64,000 nt of DNA, taken from NCBI GenBank assembly GCA_002104895.1, contig MCFG01000127.1:1-64000 (forward strand), in the 5' to 3' direction. This document shows, in pieces, positions 33,072-47,647 of the stretch. The DNA comes from Anaeromyces robustus (Eukaryota; Neocallimastigomycota; Neocallimastigomycetes; Neocallimastigales; Neocallimastigaceae). The position numbers and the translations under genes were made by a program. Every line of letters starts with the position of its first letter. Positions within the stretch are counted from its first letter, which is position 1. Below the pieces are notes generated by a model. It saw only the letters and a list, made by a program, of their open reading frames with translations. It searched no databases and was not told the origin of the DNA.

Positions 33072-33362
33072 TATTTCATATCATTGATAAAGAGATTGAA
33101 AAGAATTGGAACAGGAGAAAGAGTGTAATCCTAAGGTACATCATGAATAATAAGAAATTCATTTGGCTTTTGAAAAGTATTATATTATAAAGAGACACGA
33201 GCTTTAGATATGAGGATAAAATTAAGACATTTACTGCGAACTTCAAGATTATTTAATTTTATCTAAAATATTATAAGTAGGAACGAAATAAAACCTTTTT
33301 TTCTATATCTAGAAATGCAATAAGTGAACCAAACATCTAGTAATATATATGTCCAAGAGATC
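33072..33362 (-). mobile_element. Degraded LINE (non-LTR) reverse-transcriptase relic
   Basis: On the minus strand, pieces of a LINE RT palm can be read in order: GSLIAFLDIEKKV (consensus AFLDxEKAFDxV) near 33330, a KCLNFI..SKARVSL segment, then IIHDVP.DYTLSPVPILFNL and FINDM (consensus GVPQGCxLSPxLFNLFINDM) near 33080-33130. Only about 290 bp remain, spread over more than one frame with several stops, so it is a dead fragment. The region is less A/T-rich than its surroundings. The YxDD box and both element ends are missing. Confidence 0.75.
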
Positions 33363-34210
33363 TCCTTGGATAAAGAGGAATATAAAAAATAAGAAAAAAG
33401 AAAAAAAATTCCGACTGTGTAACATTTAATATTAATACAACAAAATCTTTCAAAATAAATACTAAAATACTAGAATAGTGTTTCCTTTGAAACTAACAAA
33501 ATGTTTGACAAGAAAAGTTTAAGAAAGTTTAAGAAAATACATATTTCACTTTATAAATTAATTTTTTATATTATTTTATTTTATATTTTATTATTTTTTT
33601 ATTTAATTTTCAATTTTTTATTTTATTATTATTATTAATTACTAATTAGGACTATAATATTTTAATTTTTATAAAATTTTTTATGTATCAAATATTATAA
33701 AGAATATATAAAAGTAATATTTCAAATATTTTATAAAAGTAATTATATGTTATTAATAATATATAATAATAAATAAATAAATATTTATTTATTTATTTTT
33801 TTTTTTTTAAAGAAAAAGGAATAAATCATAGATAAAACAGGTAACAGTAAAGGTGTTTTAAAAAATTTTTTTTTTTTTTTTATGTTTAAATGTTAAAATG
33901 TTTTATATGCTACAATATAATAATAATAAAATAATAAATAACTAAGATTATAAAATAATTATTAGAATATAAAAAAGATTAAATTTATTAGTAATAATTA
34001 TTAATGTAACTACTTTATCATTTTTAAAGTAACGTAACTTTTATATAGATGTAGAGTATTCTTGCGACAATTACTCAAGTCACAATAATTAATATAAATA
34101 TTTAAGTTGATTAACAATTCAAAGAATTCAAGAAATCAATATAATGAATTAATAAAGAAAATAACTAATGTATAAAAATATTATTAAATAAAGTTATTAA
34201 ATTAAAACTA

Positions 34211-34215
34211 ATAGA

Positions 34216-34290
<75 letters not shown>

Positions 34291-34292
34291 AT
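34211..34292. repeat. (AAAT)n microsatellite
   Basis: About 20 uninterrupted tetranucleotide units. Confidence 0.95.
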
Positions 34293-34636
34293 GAATATAA
34301 AATTTAATATTTTAGGTTTTTTAATATTAAATTAATAATATATTTATATATTTATATTATCTATATATAATATCATTTTATAATATATTAAAATATATTA
34401 ATTTCAATTAAATACATATAATATATATTGTAATATTCAAATTTAAAATAAAATTTTAATATAATTATCTATTCGCTATTTGTTACTTTTTGATTATGAT
34501 AAATAATTTTTTAAGATAAAATCATGCTTTTTTTATATATATATATATATACATTATAATAATAATTAATATACAATAAAAATATTATTTATAATACAAT
34601 TATAATAATAATAATAAGTAATAATCAATAATTATA

Positions 34637-34670
<34 letters not shown>

Positions 34671-34983
34671 TTATTTTTAATTTTATAAAAAGAATATTAA
34701 TATTTAGAAAAAACTTTAAAAAATTTTTTTTATAATATATAAAAATATAAAAAAAATAATAAATAAAATATGAATTATTAATTATATAATAATATATAGT
34801 AAGCAAATCTAATAATTTATAATTTGAAAAGATTGAAAAAATAATAATTGAATTGAAAAATAATTATAAATAATAGTATTTATAATTTTATTGATTAATA
34901 TTCAATATATATTACATTTATTAAAAAGAAAAAGAAATAAAGTAAGATAACAACAAAACAAATTAATATTTAATTAATTTATA

Positions 34984-36327
34984 ATGGCAACCAATCAAGC
35001 ATATAAAAGATTATCAAGGGAATATGTTGACATTGTTAAAAACCCAGTTCCTTTTATAAAAGCAAAACCCTTAGAATCAAATATATTAGAATGGTAAATA
35101 TTAATATATATAATGTTATTATATTTCTAAATATCTTTATCTAAAAGTTTTTTATAAATGAAATTATTTTTTTTTTGATTTATAAATGTATATATTAAAA
35201 AATTTTAAAAATTTTATTTGTACAAATCAATTATTGTATATGTATATCATATAATAAAACATAAATTTTATATAAATATTTACAATAAATTTCAATTCAA
35301 GGCATTATGTATTAACTGGTCCTCCAGATTCACCATATGAAGGAGGAGAATATCACGGTAAATTAATATTTCCATCAGAATACCCATATAAACCACCATC
35401 AATTAAAATGTTAACACCTAATGGTAAACTTTTTTTTTTGATTATTTTTTCTTTTAAAATCTTATTATTATTTAATAAAAAATTAATATATTATTAATAT
35501 TAATTTACATGATTATATAAAAGGACGTTTTCAAATTGATTATAGATTATGTTTAACTATGAGTGACTATCATCGTGAGTATTTTATTAATATTATCATA
35601 ACAACTGTTATTATATTGAAATAAAATAAAATAAAATAAAATAAAATAAAAATAAAATAAAATAAAAAAAAATAAAATAAAATGAAATGAAATGAAATAA
35701 AATGAAATAAAATATTAAATTATATTATATTATATTATGTTATGTTATATTCTATTATATGATATAATATTATATTATATATTTTAATTAAAATTTAGCT
35801 GGTTTATGGAATCCAGCATGGTCAGTATCAACTATATTGAATGGATTACTTAGTTTTATGGTAAGAGTTATTTATAATAAAATTTATAATTTATATTAAT
35901 TATATATTTTTAATAAGTATTAATAAATTATTAATGAAATGAAATGAAATGAAATAAAATAAAACGTATTTTAATATTTTTGTTCCTTTATTTATTTGTA
36001 TATTTTCTTTATTTATTTGTATATTTTATTTGTTTATATATATATATAATGATTTATTTAACTTTTTATCAATTAAAATTTTATAATATTGATAAAAATT
36101 TTTACAAATTTTAAATAAAAAAATAATAAAAGTTGGAAGATACGCCTACTACAGGAAGTATTAATACAACAACAGAAGAAAAAATAAGATTATCTAAAAA
36201 TTCACATTATTATAATATCAATAATCCAGTTTTTAGACGTAATATTAAATTTATTATTTAAAAATAATTTAAAAATATTAATTATTTTATTTTATTATAT
36301 AAAAAAAAATATTAAAATTTCACATTT

Positions 36328-36362
<35 letters not shown>

Positions 36363-36730
36363 TTTATTTTTTTTTTTATTTATTTTTTTTTAAATTATAA
36401 TTATTAATTTATATAGAGGTATTTCCAGAATTATGTGTAACGACAGTTGTTGAACCAGAAATTAACAATGTAATTTCATTAAATTTGAATCCTCAATCAT
36501 TTTGTAAAAAGAATAATATAAATAATAAGAATGAAAAGACTTTCAATACCAAAGACACAAATACAAATGAGAATAAAAAAGTGATATTAAATAATATGAA
36601 TGATACCATAAATTCATTTATAAAACCAATAAAAGATAATAAATGGAAAATTATATTTGGGCTTTTAATATTTTATTTAATTGTTGTTAAAGTATTAACA
36701 CGAATGGAAATAAAAGTTGTTTCTCAATAG
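34984..36730 (+). CDS. UBC6: ER membrane-anchored ubiquitin-conjugating enzyme E2 (UBC6/UBE2J2)
   Basis: This E2 enzyme acts with ER-associated degradation ligases. Exons: 34984-35093, 35302-35423, 35524-35574, 35799-35860, 36133-36238, 36417-36730; 254 aa, close to human UBE2J2 (259 aa). The N-terminus [20 protein letters not shown] and the UBC fold [39 protein letters not shown] are typical. The active-site Cys is in [19 protein letters not shown], with the family's TMSDYHP in place of the usual HPN arrangement. The C-terminus has an Asn/Lys-rich linker and one hydrophobic segment ([16 protein letters not shown]), a tail anchor leaving the E2 domain in the cytosol. The A-rich DNA before the ATG fits the other genes in the window. 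Confidence 0.95.
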
Positions 36731-39618
36731 AGTTTTAATAGGATTTATATACCTTTATATTTAAAATATAAAACAATTTTTTAAACGTATTTATAATATA
36801 TAATTAATATATAAATAAAATATAATTAATAAAATTTAAATAAATATCAGATAAAAAAAATAATATTTAATGCATATATATTATATAACAATTGAAATAA
36901 TAATAATAAAAAAAAAGCAATATATAATAAAAATAATAATAACAAAAAAGCGTTTTCATATAGGAAAGTAAAAAAAAAAAATCATAAAAAAAAAAGAAAA
37001 AACAAAAACAAAATCAAGATAAAATAAAAAATTTATATACATATAAAAGAGGTTTATGATATATATATTATCATATTTTTATTTTTTATGTAAAATAAAA
37101 ATTTAATAAAGTTTATTAACATTATTAAAAAAAAAAAAGTATTATCAATAAAAATATTTTTTATTAATAAAATCAACGTAGCCTATAATTATAACGAATA
37201 ATAATTTAATGAATAAGATAAATAAATAAATATATTTTATATAAATTAGTAATTAGTATTAAAATAAATTCTATTAAAGAAATAAAAATAATAGCAATAA
37301 ATAAATAAATAAATAAATAATAAAGTAAAAATGAAGCAAACAAACAAACAAACAAACCAAAAATACAAATACAAATAAAAATAAAAAAATAAAATAAAAA
37401 AAAAACAAAAACAAAAACAAAAGTAAAAACAAAAACAAAAAAAAAGAGGAAAAATATATCAAAAACCAAAAAACCAAAAACATGGATAAACCAATCAATC
37501 AATCAATAAAAAATAAAAATGTGAAATTTAATTTTAATTTATAATAGTTGATATATTAAATATATAAAGTAGAATAAACAATTAATATTAATAGTGATAA
37601 AAAAAAAGGCATTTTATTATATTATATAATTCAAAGCATTCATTTTTATTTTATTTTTTTTTTTTTAATTGAAAATAAAAAATCAATTATTATATTAATT
37701 AATATATTAATAAACCTATAATTCTAGTAATAATTACAATTCCTTCATATTATAAAAAATCAATACTAATTCAAAATCATTTACCTCGTTTGCATTATTT
37801 TATTATTATTAACTTTTAAATTGATAAAAATATTTGATTTAAAAAAAAAAAGTTATTATTTTTAATTAAAAAAAAAAAAATAATAATCATATTATCATTT
37901 TAAATAATCAATTCCAAAATACTCTCCCCTTTTCATAATAATAACAAATAATAATATAATAAAATATTTATTATTATTATTATTGTTTTATATAAGATAT
38001 ATATAATACAAACCTTTTTACTATTAACTATTATAGTTTTTCTCATTTAAATATTTAATATTTTTAATATATATTATCATTTTTTTTCTGATAAATAATA
38101 TAATACATAATTAAATAATAATATTAAATTCATGTATTTTAAATAATCATATATATCTTTTTTTTAATTTTTTTTATTTTTTATTTTTTTATTTTTTCAT
38201 TCTTTCTGTCTTCATTATATATATATTCATTCAATATAATCATTTATAATTTTATTTATTTAATATTTTATTTTTATTATATTTAAAAAAAAAATAGAAA
38301 AGAATAATAAAAATAAAGTTGAATAAATAAAAATAATAAAATAGAAAATTAAGAAAAATAATTATAAAAAAGAAAAAGAATATAAAAAAGATAAAAAAAA
38401 AAAAAATACATAGCAACATAATATATAAATAAATTAATAAATCGTATTATCATAATATTTAAAAAAAAAAAAAATTTTTTTTTCTTCTGTATTTTTATTT
38501 TCCATATCTCTCTTTAATTATAGTTAATTAAACATTATTATAATATTTTTATATAGAATTTTAAATTATAAATTATTAATATTTTTTTATATTTTATAGA
38601 ATATATAATTTTAAAGTTTATTTTTTTTCTTAGTTTTCTTTTTTTAATTTTTTTTTTTAATTTTTTTTTTTTTTTAAATTTTTAAAAATTTTTATACTTT
38701 ATATTAAATATAATATAAGTTACATATTATAAAATAATAATAATTATAAAAAAAATATATTTTTAAATAAATGCTGTAGTTATTATAATAAGTATTGTAA
38801 TTTATTATTATTTTTTTTTCGTATTTTAAAATTTATGTAAAGTTTCAAAGAGATGTTCAGTAGTGTAAAAGTTTTTTTTTTTTTTCATTATATTTTTTTT
38901 ATATAATTATTTAATTTATGTCATATGGATAAATATATAATAATTTTATTATATTAAATTTAATATGAACATTTAGTACCATAATTTTATAATTTTATAT
39001 ATACACATTTTATTTATTTTCATATATATCATTTTTATATATTTATCATTCATCTTTAAATTATTGATAAAATCAATTAAATTAGTAAAAAAAAAAAAAA
39101 GCAATTAATTTAATAATAAGTACGAAAATTAAAACAAAAAAAAAAATAATTTATTGTATTATTTTATTATTACTAATTAAATTAATTATCTTTGATTGTA
39201 AAAATGAACATTTTTAATAATATAACTGGTAAACAATTTTATTATATATTATAATCAATTATTATTATTAATAAATAGTTTTTTTATTATTATTAATGAT
39301 AAAAATAATACTTTTATAATTAAATAGCTATTTGATTATAAAAGTATTATAAATAAAGATAGAAATATAAAAAGAAAATGAAAGGAACTATAGTTTAAAA
39401 TTTTATTAAAAATATTAATAATTATCAATTTTTAACAATAGTCTTTCCTATATCATCATACATATTATTTTTAATAATAACATAAATCTAATCCGTATTT
39501 AAAAAACACCTATATTTATATATAATAATAATAACAAATAATAATAATAATAACAATAACAAATAATAATAACAAATAATAATAGTTAATATGATAATTA
39601 TAATAATAATTAATAATA

Positions 39619-39715
<97 letters not shown>

Positions 39716-41996
39716 TTAAATAAATAATAATAATAGAGTTTAGTGATTTAAAATAATTCATTCACTTTAAATAATTGTATTTTTTTCATATAATACATTT
39801 TTTTTTTGTTCAATTTTTAAATTGTATACAATTAAGTTATTCAATTTAGTAGAATATATATTGTAATATTATTGTAATATATATTGTGGATTTTTTTATG
39901 GTATTATATTATTATTACCATTCTTTTTAATTTTATATTCCATATAAATTGTATGTTTATATTTTAGTTGAAACAGATAATATATTATAATATATTATAA
40001 TATTTTTGTTATTAAATAAAACCTTATAATAAATAATCAATATATAAGTTAAAAAATAAAATATAAATTAATATATGTTTATCGTTGCTCAATATGATAC
40101 GTTAATTGACTTTAAGCCTCTAAGATTTTTTAAATATATTGGTCATATATTATTATATATATTATAATATTTTAATAATATATATTTTTTATATTTGATA
40201 ATGTAATCTTAAATAATAGAAAAAAAAGAATAAAAAAAAAATTAATAAAATCAAAAAATTAATATTTAATTAATTAAATATATAAATATATAAATAAACA
40301 ATAATAATTTAACTTTTTTTGTTGGTGTATATGAAATTTTATATAATTAATAAATATATATATATTTTATTATATATTATAATATAATCCATTTAAAATA
40401 TATTTAATATAATATATAAAATGGATTTAACCTTTTTAAAAATAAATGTATAAATAAATAAGAAATAAAATAAAATAAAATTTAGAGAGAATATTATTAT
40501 TATATATTATTATATTATTATTTTTAATTATTTCCAAATACATAGAAATATAACCTTTTTAATTAAAAATAAATAAATGAATAATAATAACTAAATAAAT
40601 TTAAATAAATTATATAATATATACTATTTGTGAATAATTCATATTATTTATGAATAATAAATATAAATAAATATATAAATAAATAAATAAATAAATAAAT
40701 AAAAATTTTTTAATATATAATATATAATATAATAATATTATAATATATATAATAATAAATTTAATAATAATTGTAATAAATCAATAATATTAAATAAATA
40801 AAAAAAAAAAAAAATAATTAATGTTATAGATAATATTAATATAAAAAAAAATAAATAAAAGAACTTTTTCTTATTTTTTTTTTTTTTTCTTAACAACTTA
40901 ACTTTGTTTTTAATATAACAAAAGAAAACTTTTAAGCACCAAACAAAAAAATAAAATAAATTAATCTTTATATTAATTTTATTTTATTTTTTTTTTTTCA
41001 TTTAATTTATTTATATATATATAAAAAAACAAAAAAAAATTTAAAAATTAATTATAAAAAAAAACTTTTTTTTTTTAAAACTTTTTTAAAAGGAAAATAT
41101 TTTTTTTTATAGAAAAAAAGACCAAAAAAATTGTAAAATATAAAAAAACTAAAAAAAAACACACACATTTTCACATAATATAATTCACTTTCATACATAA
41201 TATTACGTATATTTAATATACTTGTATCTAATTTAACGAAAGAAAATTAATATATAATATTTAAATAAGAGGTACATATTTTATTATTAAAGATAGAACG
41301 CTATTTGTTATTATTGTGCATTGATGTAGAAAAAAATTTAAAAAAGAAAAAATAAAGAAAAATAAATCCAATCTAATATGTTGTATTTGAATAGAAATTA
41401 TATAATATTTTTAATAGAAAAAATATTTTTATAGAGAAATAAAAAATACTCATAAAATTCAACAAGTATAAAAAAAAAAAATTAAAAAAATATGAAAAAT
41501 AAAACAAAAAAAACAAAGCAAAATAAAAAATAAAAAATAAAAAAATAAGTAGATTAAAAAAAGAGATAAAAACTAAAAGAAATAATGAAATAATAAGAAA
41601 ATAGATTATAAAATAATAAGAATAAAATGAAAATTAAAAATGAACAAATGAGAAAAAAAGTATGGAATAAAAGATATAAATCAAAAAAAAAATTGTAATT
41701 TTTATATTCAGAATAGTAAAAGTTAAATTATTTATAATATTTAAAATATTAATAAATTTTAAGTAATATAGTTTATTATATGTATAATTTTAATTTGTAT
41801 AATTTTAATGTGTAAATGCATTTTAGTGTTTAAATATTAATTTTAAAATGGTAGTATTAATTATGATCAATCAATAATAAATGATTTGAATTAAATAAAT
41901 CAATTTGAATGAATAGCGTGATATTATATTATTTATTATTAAGTAATCCAAAAAATTATGAATGCAATAATGATTAATTTTTTTATTAAATAGAAA
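36731..41996. other. 5.3-kb gene-poor region upstream of PAB1
   Basis: A/T-only with many homopolymers. It holds an AAT array (39611-39712) and long A/T blocks at 40.8-41.7 kb, probably the PAB1 5' flank. A ttaaatag acceptor-like sequence ends at 41993, four bases before the PAB1 ATG, and may close a 5' UTR intron. No gene is seen. Confidence 0.5.
39611..39712. repeat. (AAT)n microsatellite
   Basis: About 33 trinucleotide units. Long Tyr/Asn/Ile frames across it are artefacts. Confidence 0.95.
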
Positions 41997-44080
<2,084 letters not shown>

Positions 44081-44971
44081 ATTTAGAATTTGATAATTCT
44101 TTAATATTATAATATTAATAAAAATCTATTATTTTAAAGAAAAGAAGAAAAAAAAAAAAAAAGAAAAATAAAACATAAGAACGTTCTTTTTTTTTTTTTT
44201 TTTTAAAAAAAAAAGTTAATAATTTTCAAATGAAAAGACATTAAATACATATATAATTTAGTCAATATAACAATCATTAATATATAATTACAATCACCCT
44301 AATTATCAAGTATAATAAACATTATTACCATAAAATCTATACAAATGAATAAAGAAATATAGAATTTTTTTTATTTAAAATAACAATTATTAAATAGAAT
44401 TTAAAAAAAAAAGAAAGAAATACATTAAAAAGAATCTATATTAAATAAAAGAATATAAATCTACAAAATCCAAATACCATGTTAAAATTGATGCATTTAT
44501 TTACTTGAAAAAAAAAAAAAAAAAAAAAAAAAGAACAGGACGAAGTAATTTTTCTTTAATTTTTATTAAATATATATTTCAGAAATGAGAAAAATAATGC
44601 ACATGAAGTATGGTATAAAATTCACCTCTTAGTATATCTATTATATATTTGTATATATTATAGTTAATTATTATATTATTAATATATATTATAAAATTTA
44701 AAATTCTTATAATATGATTTAAAAAGTAATAATTAAAAATAAAATAAATAAAATAAAAAAAATAGATGATTAAATAATGAAATAATATATGTTTATATAA
44801 AAGAAACTTTACAAGTCAAAAAAAAAAAAAAAAAAGAGAATGTAACAAACAAACAAAGAAACAAAAAAAAAAAAAAAAAAAAAAAAACGAAATCATAGAA
44901 GGAAATATTATTTTAAAATATTTATAAATTAATATTAATATTTTAAAATATAATTCCATATTTTATAGTTT

Positions 44972-45003
<32 letters not shown>

Positions 45004-46487
45004 TTTCTTTTCTTTTTTTTTTTTATATTATTTCCCTCAAAAACACTTAATCCCTTTGATTAATTTTATATCATTAATTATTCCTTATTTTTATTTTTCT
45101 TTTCTTTTTTAATTTAAATAAGATTTTTATTATTATTATAATATTATTTTGGGATATATAATATATTTTTTCTATATATTTTATTAATTATATATAAACC
45201 TTTTTTTTTTTTTATAAATATTCATAATTTTTTATTTTATAATTTATTCATATAATATTAAAAAATAAATAAAAAATAAAAAAAAATTAAAAAAAAAAAA
45301 AAAAAAAAAAAGATAAAAAGAAAAAAAAAAGGAAAGAAAAAGAGATTAATGAAATAATAACATTAACAAAATAATTATGACCTTATTAGACATTAATTTT
45401 TTTCTAATAACATTTTCTATTTACACTCTTTATAATATTTTTTGAAAATATTATTAAATTTTATTAAACAGAAAAAGATAATAATAATTTATTTATTTAT
45501 TTTTTTTTTATCAATGTTTATTTTTTGGTATAATAATTTAGTATAATTAAATATTGATTTATCTTATATAAAAAAAAAATAAGAATTAATGTGTTAAAAA
45601 AAAAAAAAAAAAAAAAAGAGTTATTAGTATATACTTCTTTTTCTTTTCTTTTTTTTTTTTTTTTATTATAATCTTTTTCTTTCTTTCTTTTTATTAATTT
45701 TTTTTTTATTTTTTTTTAATTATAATATATGTATATATACATATTTATTTTAATTTATTTTTTAATAATTATTTATTGATTTTTATTTTTATTTATTTTT
45801 TTTTTATTATATTTTTGTCAATCTTTTTTTCTTTATTTTATTTTATTTTTTTTTCATTAATTATAATGATTTATTATGATTTTTTTATTTAATATTTAAT
45901 TTTATTTACAATTTTTTTTTTATAAAGTTATTTTAATTTTTATATACATATTTTTTATTTTATCAAATAATTGATATTAAAATTAAGACTAAATTAATAT
46001 AATACATACTGAAAAAGAAAAACTATTTTTTATTTTTTTTTAAACAAAGATAGTTAAAATACATAAATTTCAAATTTAATTCATATAGTATTTAACAACA
46101 AAAAAATACATAAATTTTATTAAAATAAACCTGAAAGTTCAATTTTATTATTAATGACAATATTTGATATAGAAAAGAAAAGAAATTAAAGAAAAACAAA
46201 ATAAAAACAACAACAACAACAACAATAATAAAAAAAAACAAAAAGCAAAAGCAAAAGCAAAAGCAAAAGCAAAACTAAAACTAAAAACTAAAAACAAAAA
46301 CAAAACCAAAACCAAAACCAAAAAAAATAAAAACAAAACAGATAGAATCATACAAAACTAAATGAAAATCGAACAAAATCAATAAACAAAAAGATAAATA
46401 TAGAAGCAAAACAAAATTAAAATAAAACTTAAAATAAATTAATAAATTCATCCATTAATCAATCAGTAACTATAAAAATCAATAATA

Positions 46488-46524
<37 letters not shown>

Positions 46525-46863
46525 CAGATAATAATGTTAAAAAAGAAATACAATAATATACTATTAATAAGTATATTTAACAAACAAACAAATAAACAAA
46601 CAAATAATATAAAAAAAATAAATAATCTATTAATTTAATAAATAAGAAAATAAGTATATATTTAAAATAAAATAAGCAGAACATTTGATTTCAATAAAGA
46701 AAGCAAGAATTTTTTTTAGAAAAAAATTTTTTTTAAATAAAATATATAGTAAAATTTATGTAGAGAATAAACAAAATAGTATTCAGTAAATTTAATAATA
46801 CTAAATATTAAATATAATAATAATCATAATAATAATAATCATAATAACAGTATTACTAATAGT

Positions 46864-46926
<63 letters not shown>

Positions 46927-46951
46927 CATAATCATAATAATAATCATAATC

Positions 46952-47016
<65 letters not shown>

Positions 47017-47647
47017 TAATAGTAATAATAATATAAAAATAGTTTTTACAAAATAATTAATATAATTAGAATCATATTTCAACATATATTTTAAATAAGA
47101 ACTTAATTTTTTTTTAAATAATATATATTTTTAAAATAATAATATAAAAAGTAAATATTGTTAAGTAATCATTATCATAATAAATAGTCATCTTTATAAT
47201 AATAATAATAGTAATAAAAGAAAGAAAGAAAGAAAGAAAAAAAAATATATATAATAAAAGAATATATTAAAAATATATGATAAAAAAGAGTTTTTATTTT
47301 AATATTTATTTTTATTTTTTCTAATATATATCATTTTTTTTATGTTAATTTATTTTTATTTTATTAATATTAATTAATATTTATATACAATTCAGTATTA
47401 AAATAATATGCTTTATTTATATTAATTATATTTAATTATATTATATATAGTATATATTTAAAAAAGGTACAATTAAAATAATTTTTTTATATTCTTATAT
47501 CATTCATTTATTAATCTTATTAATAGAATACTTTTACAATTAATAATAGTTTTCTTTTTTTTTTTGTATTTTTTTTTATTTTATTTTATTTTATTTTATT
47601 TTTATTTTATTTTATTTTATTTTATTTTTATTTTTATTTTTTTTTTT
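44081..47647. other. Convergent 3' spacer, PAB1 / ODAD4
   Basis: A/T-only with very long A-runs and T-runs at 44.1-45.9 kb, a CAAAA/GCAAAA-type purine array near 46.2-46.3 kb, and an AAT/ATC array at 46864-47015. No gene. Confidence 0.5.
46864..47015. repeat. (AAT)n array with ATC interruptions
   Basis: A trinucleotide array of about 50 units with a central cluster of aatcat units (46925-46955). Confidence 0.95.

Larger units (their letters stand above)
32187..34983. other. Divergent intergenic region with inverted repeats and a LINE relic
   Basis: No intact gene lies between the ankyrin gene and UBC6. Listed separately: interlocked inverted repeats (32784-32873), a LINE RT relic (33072-33362) and an AAAT array (34211-34292). 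Confidence 0.55.
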
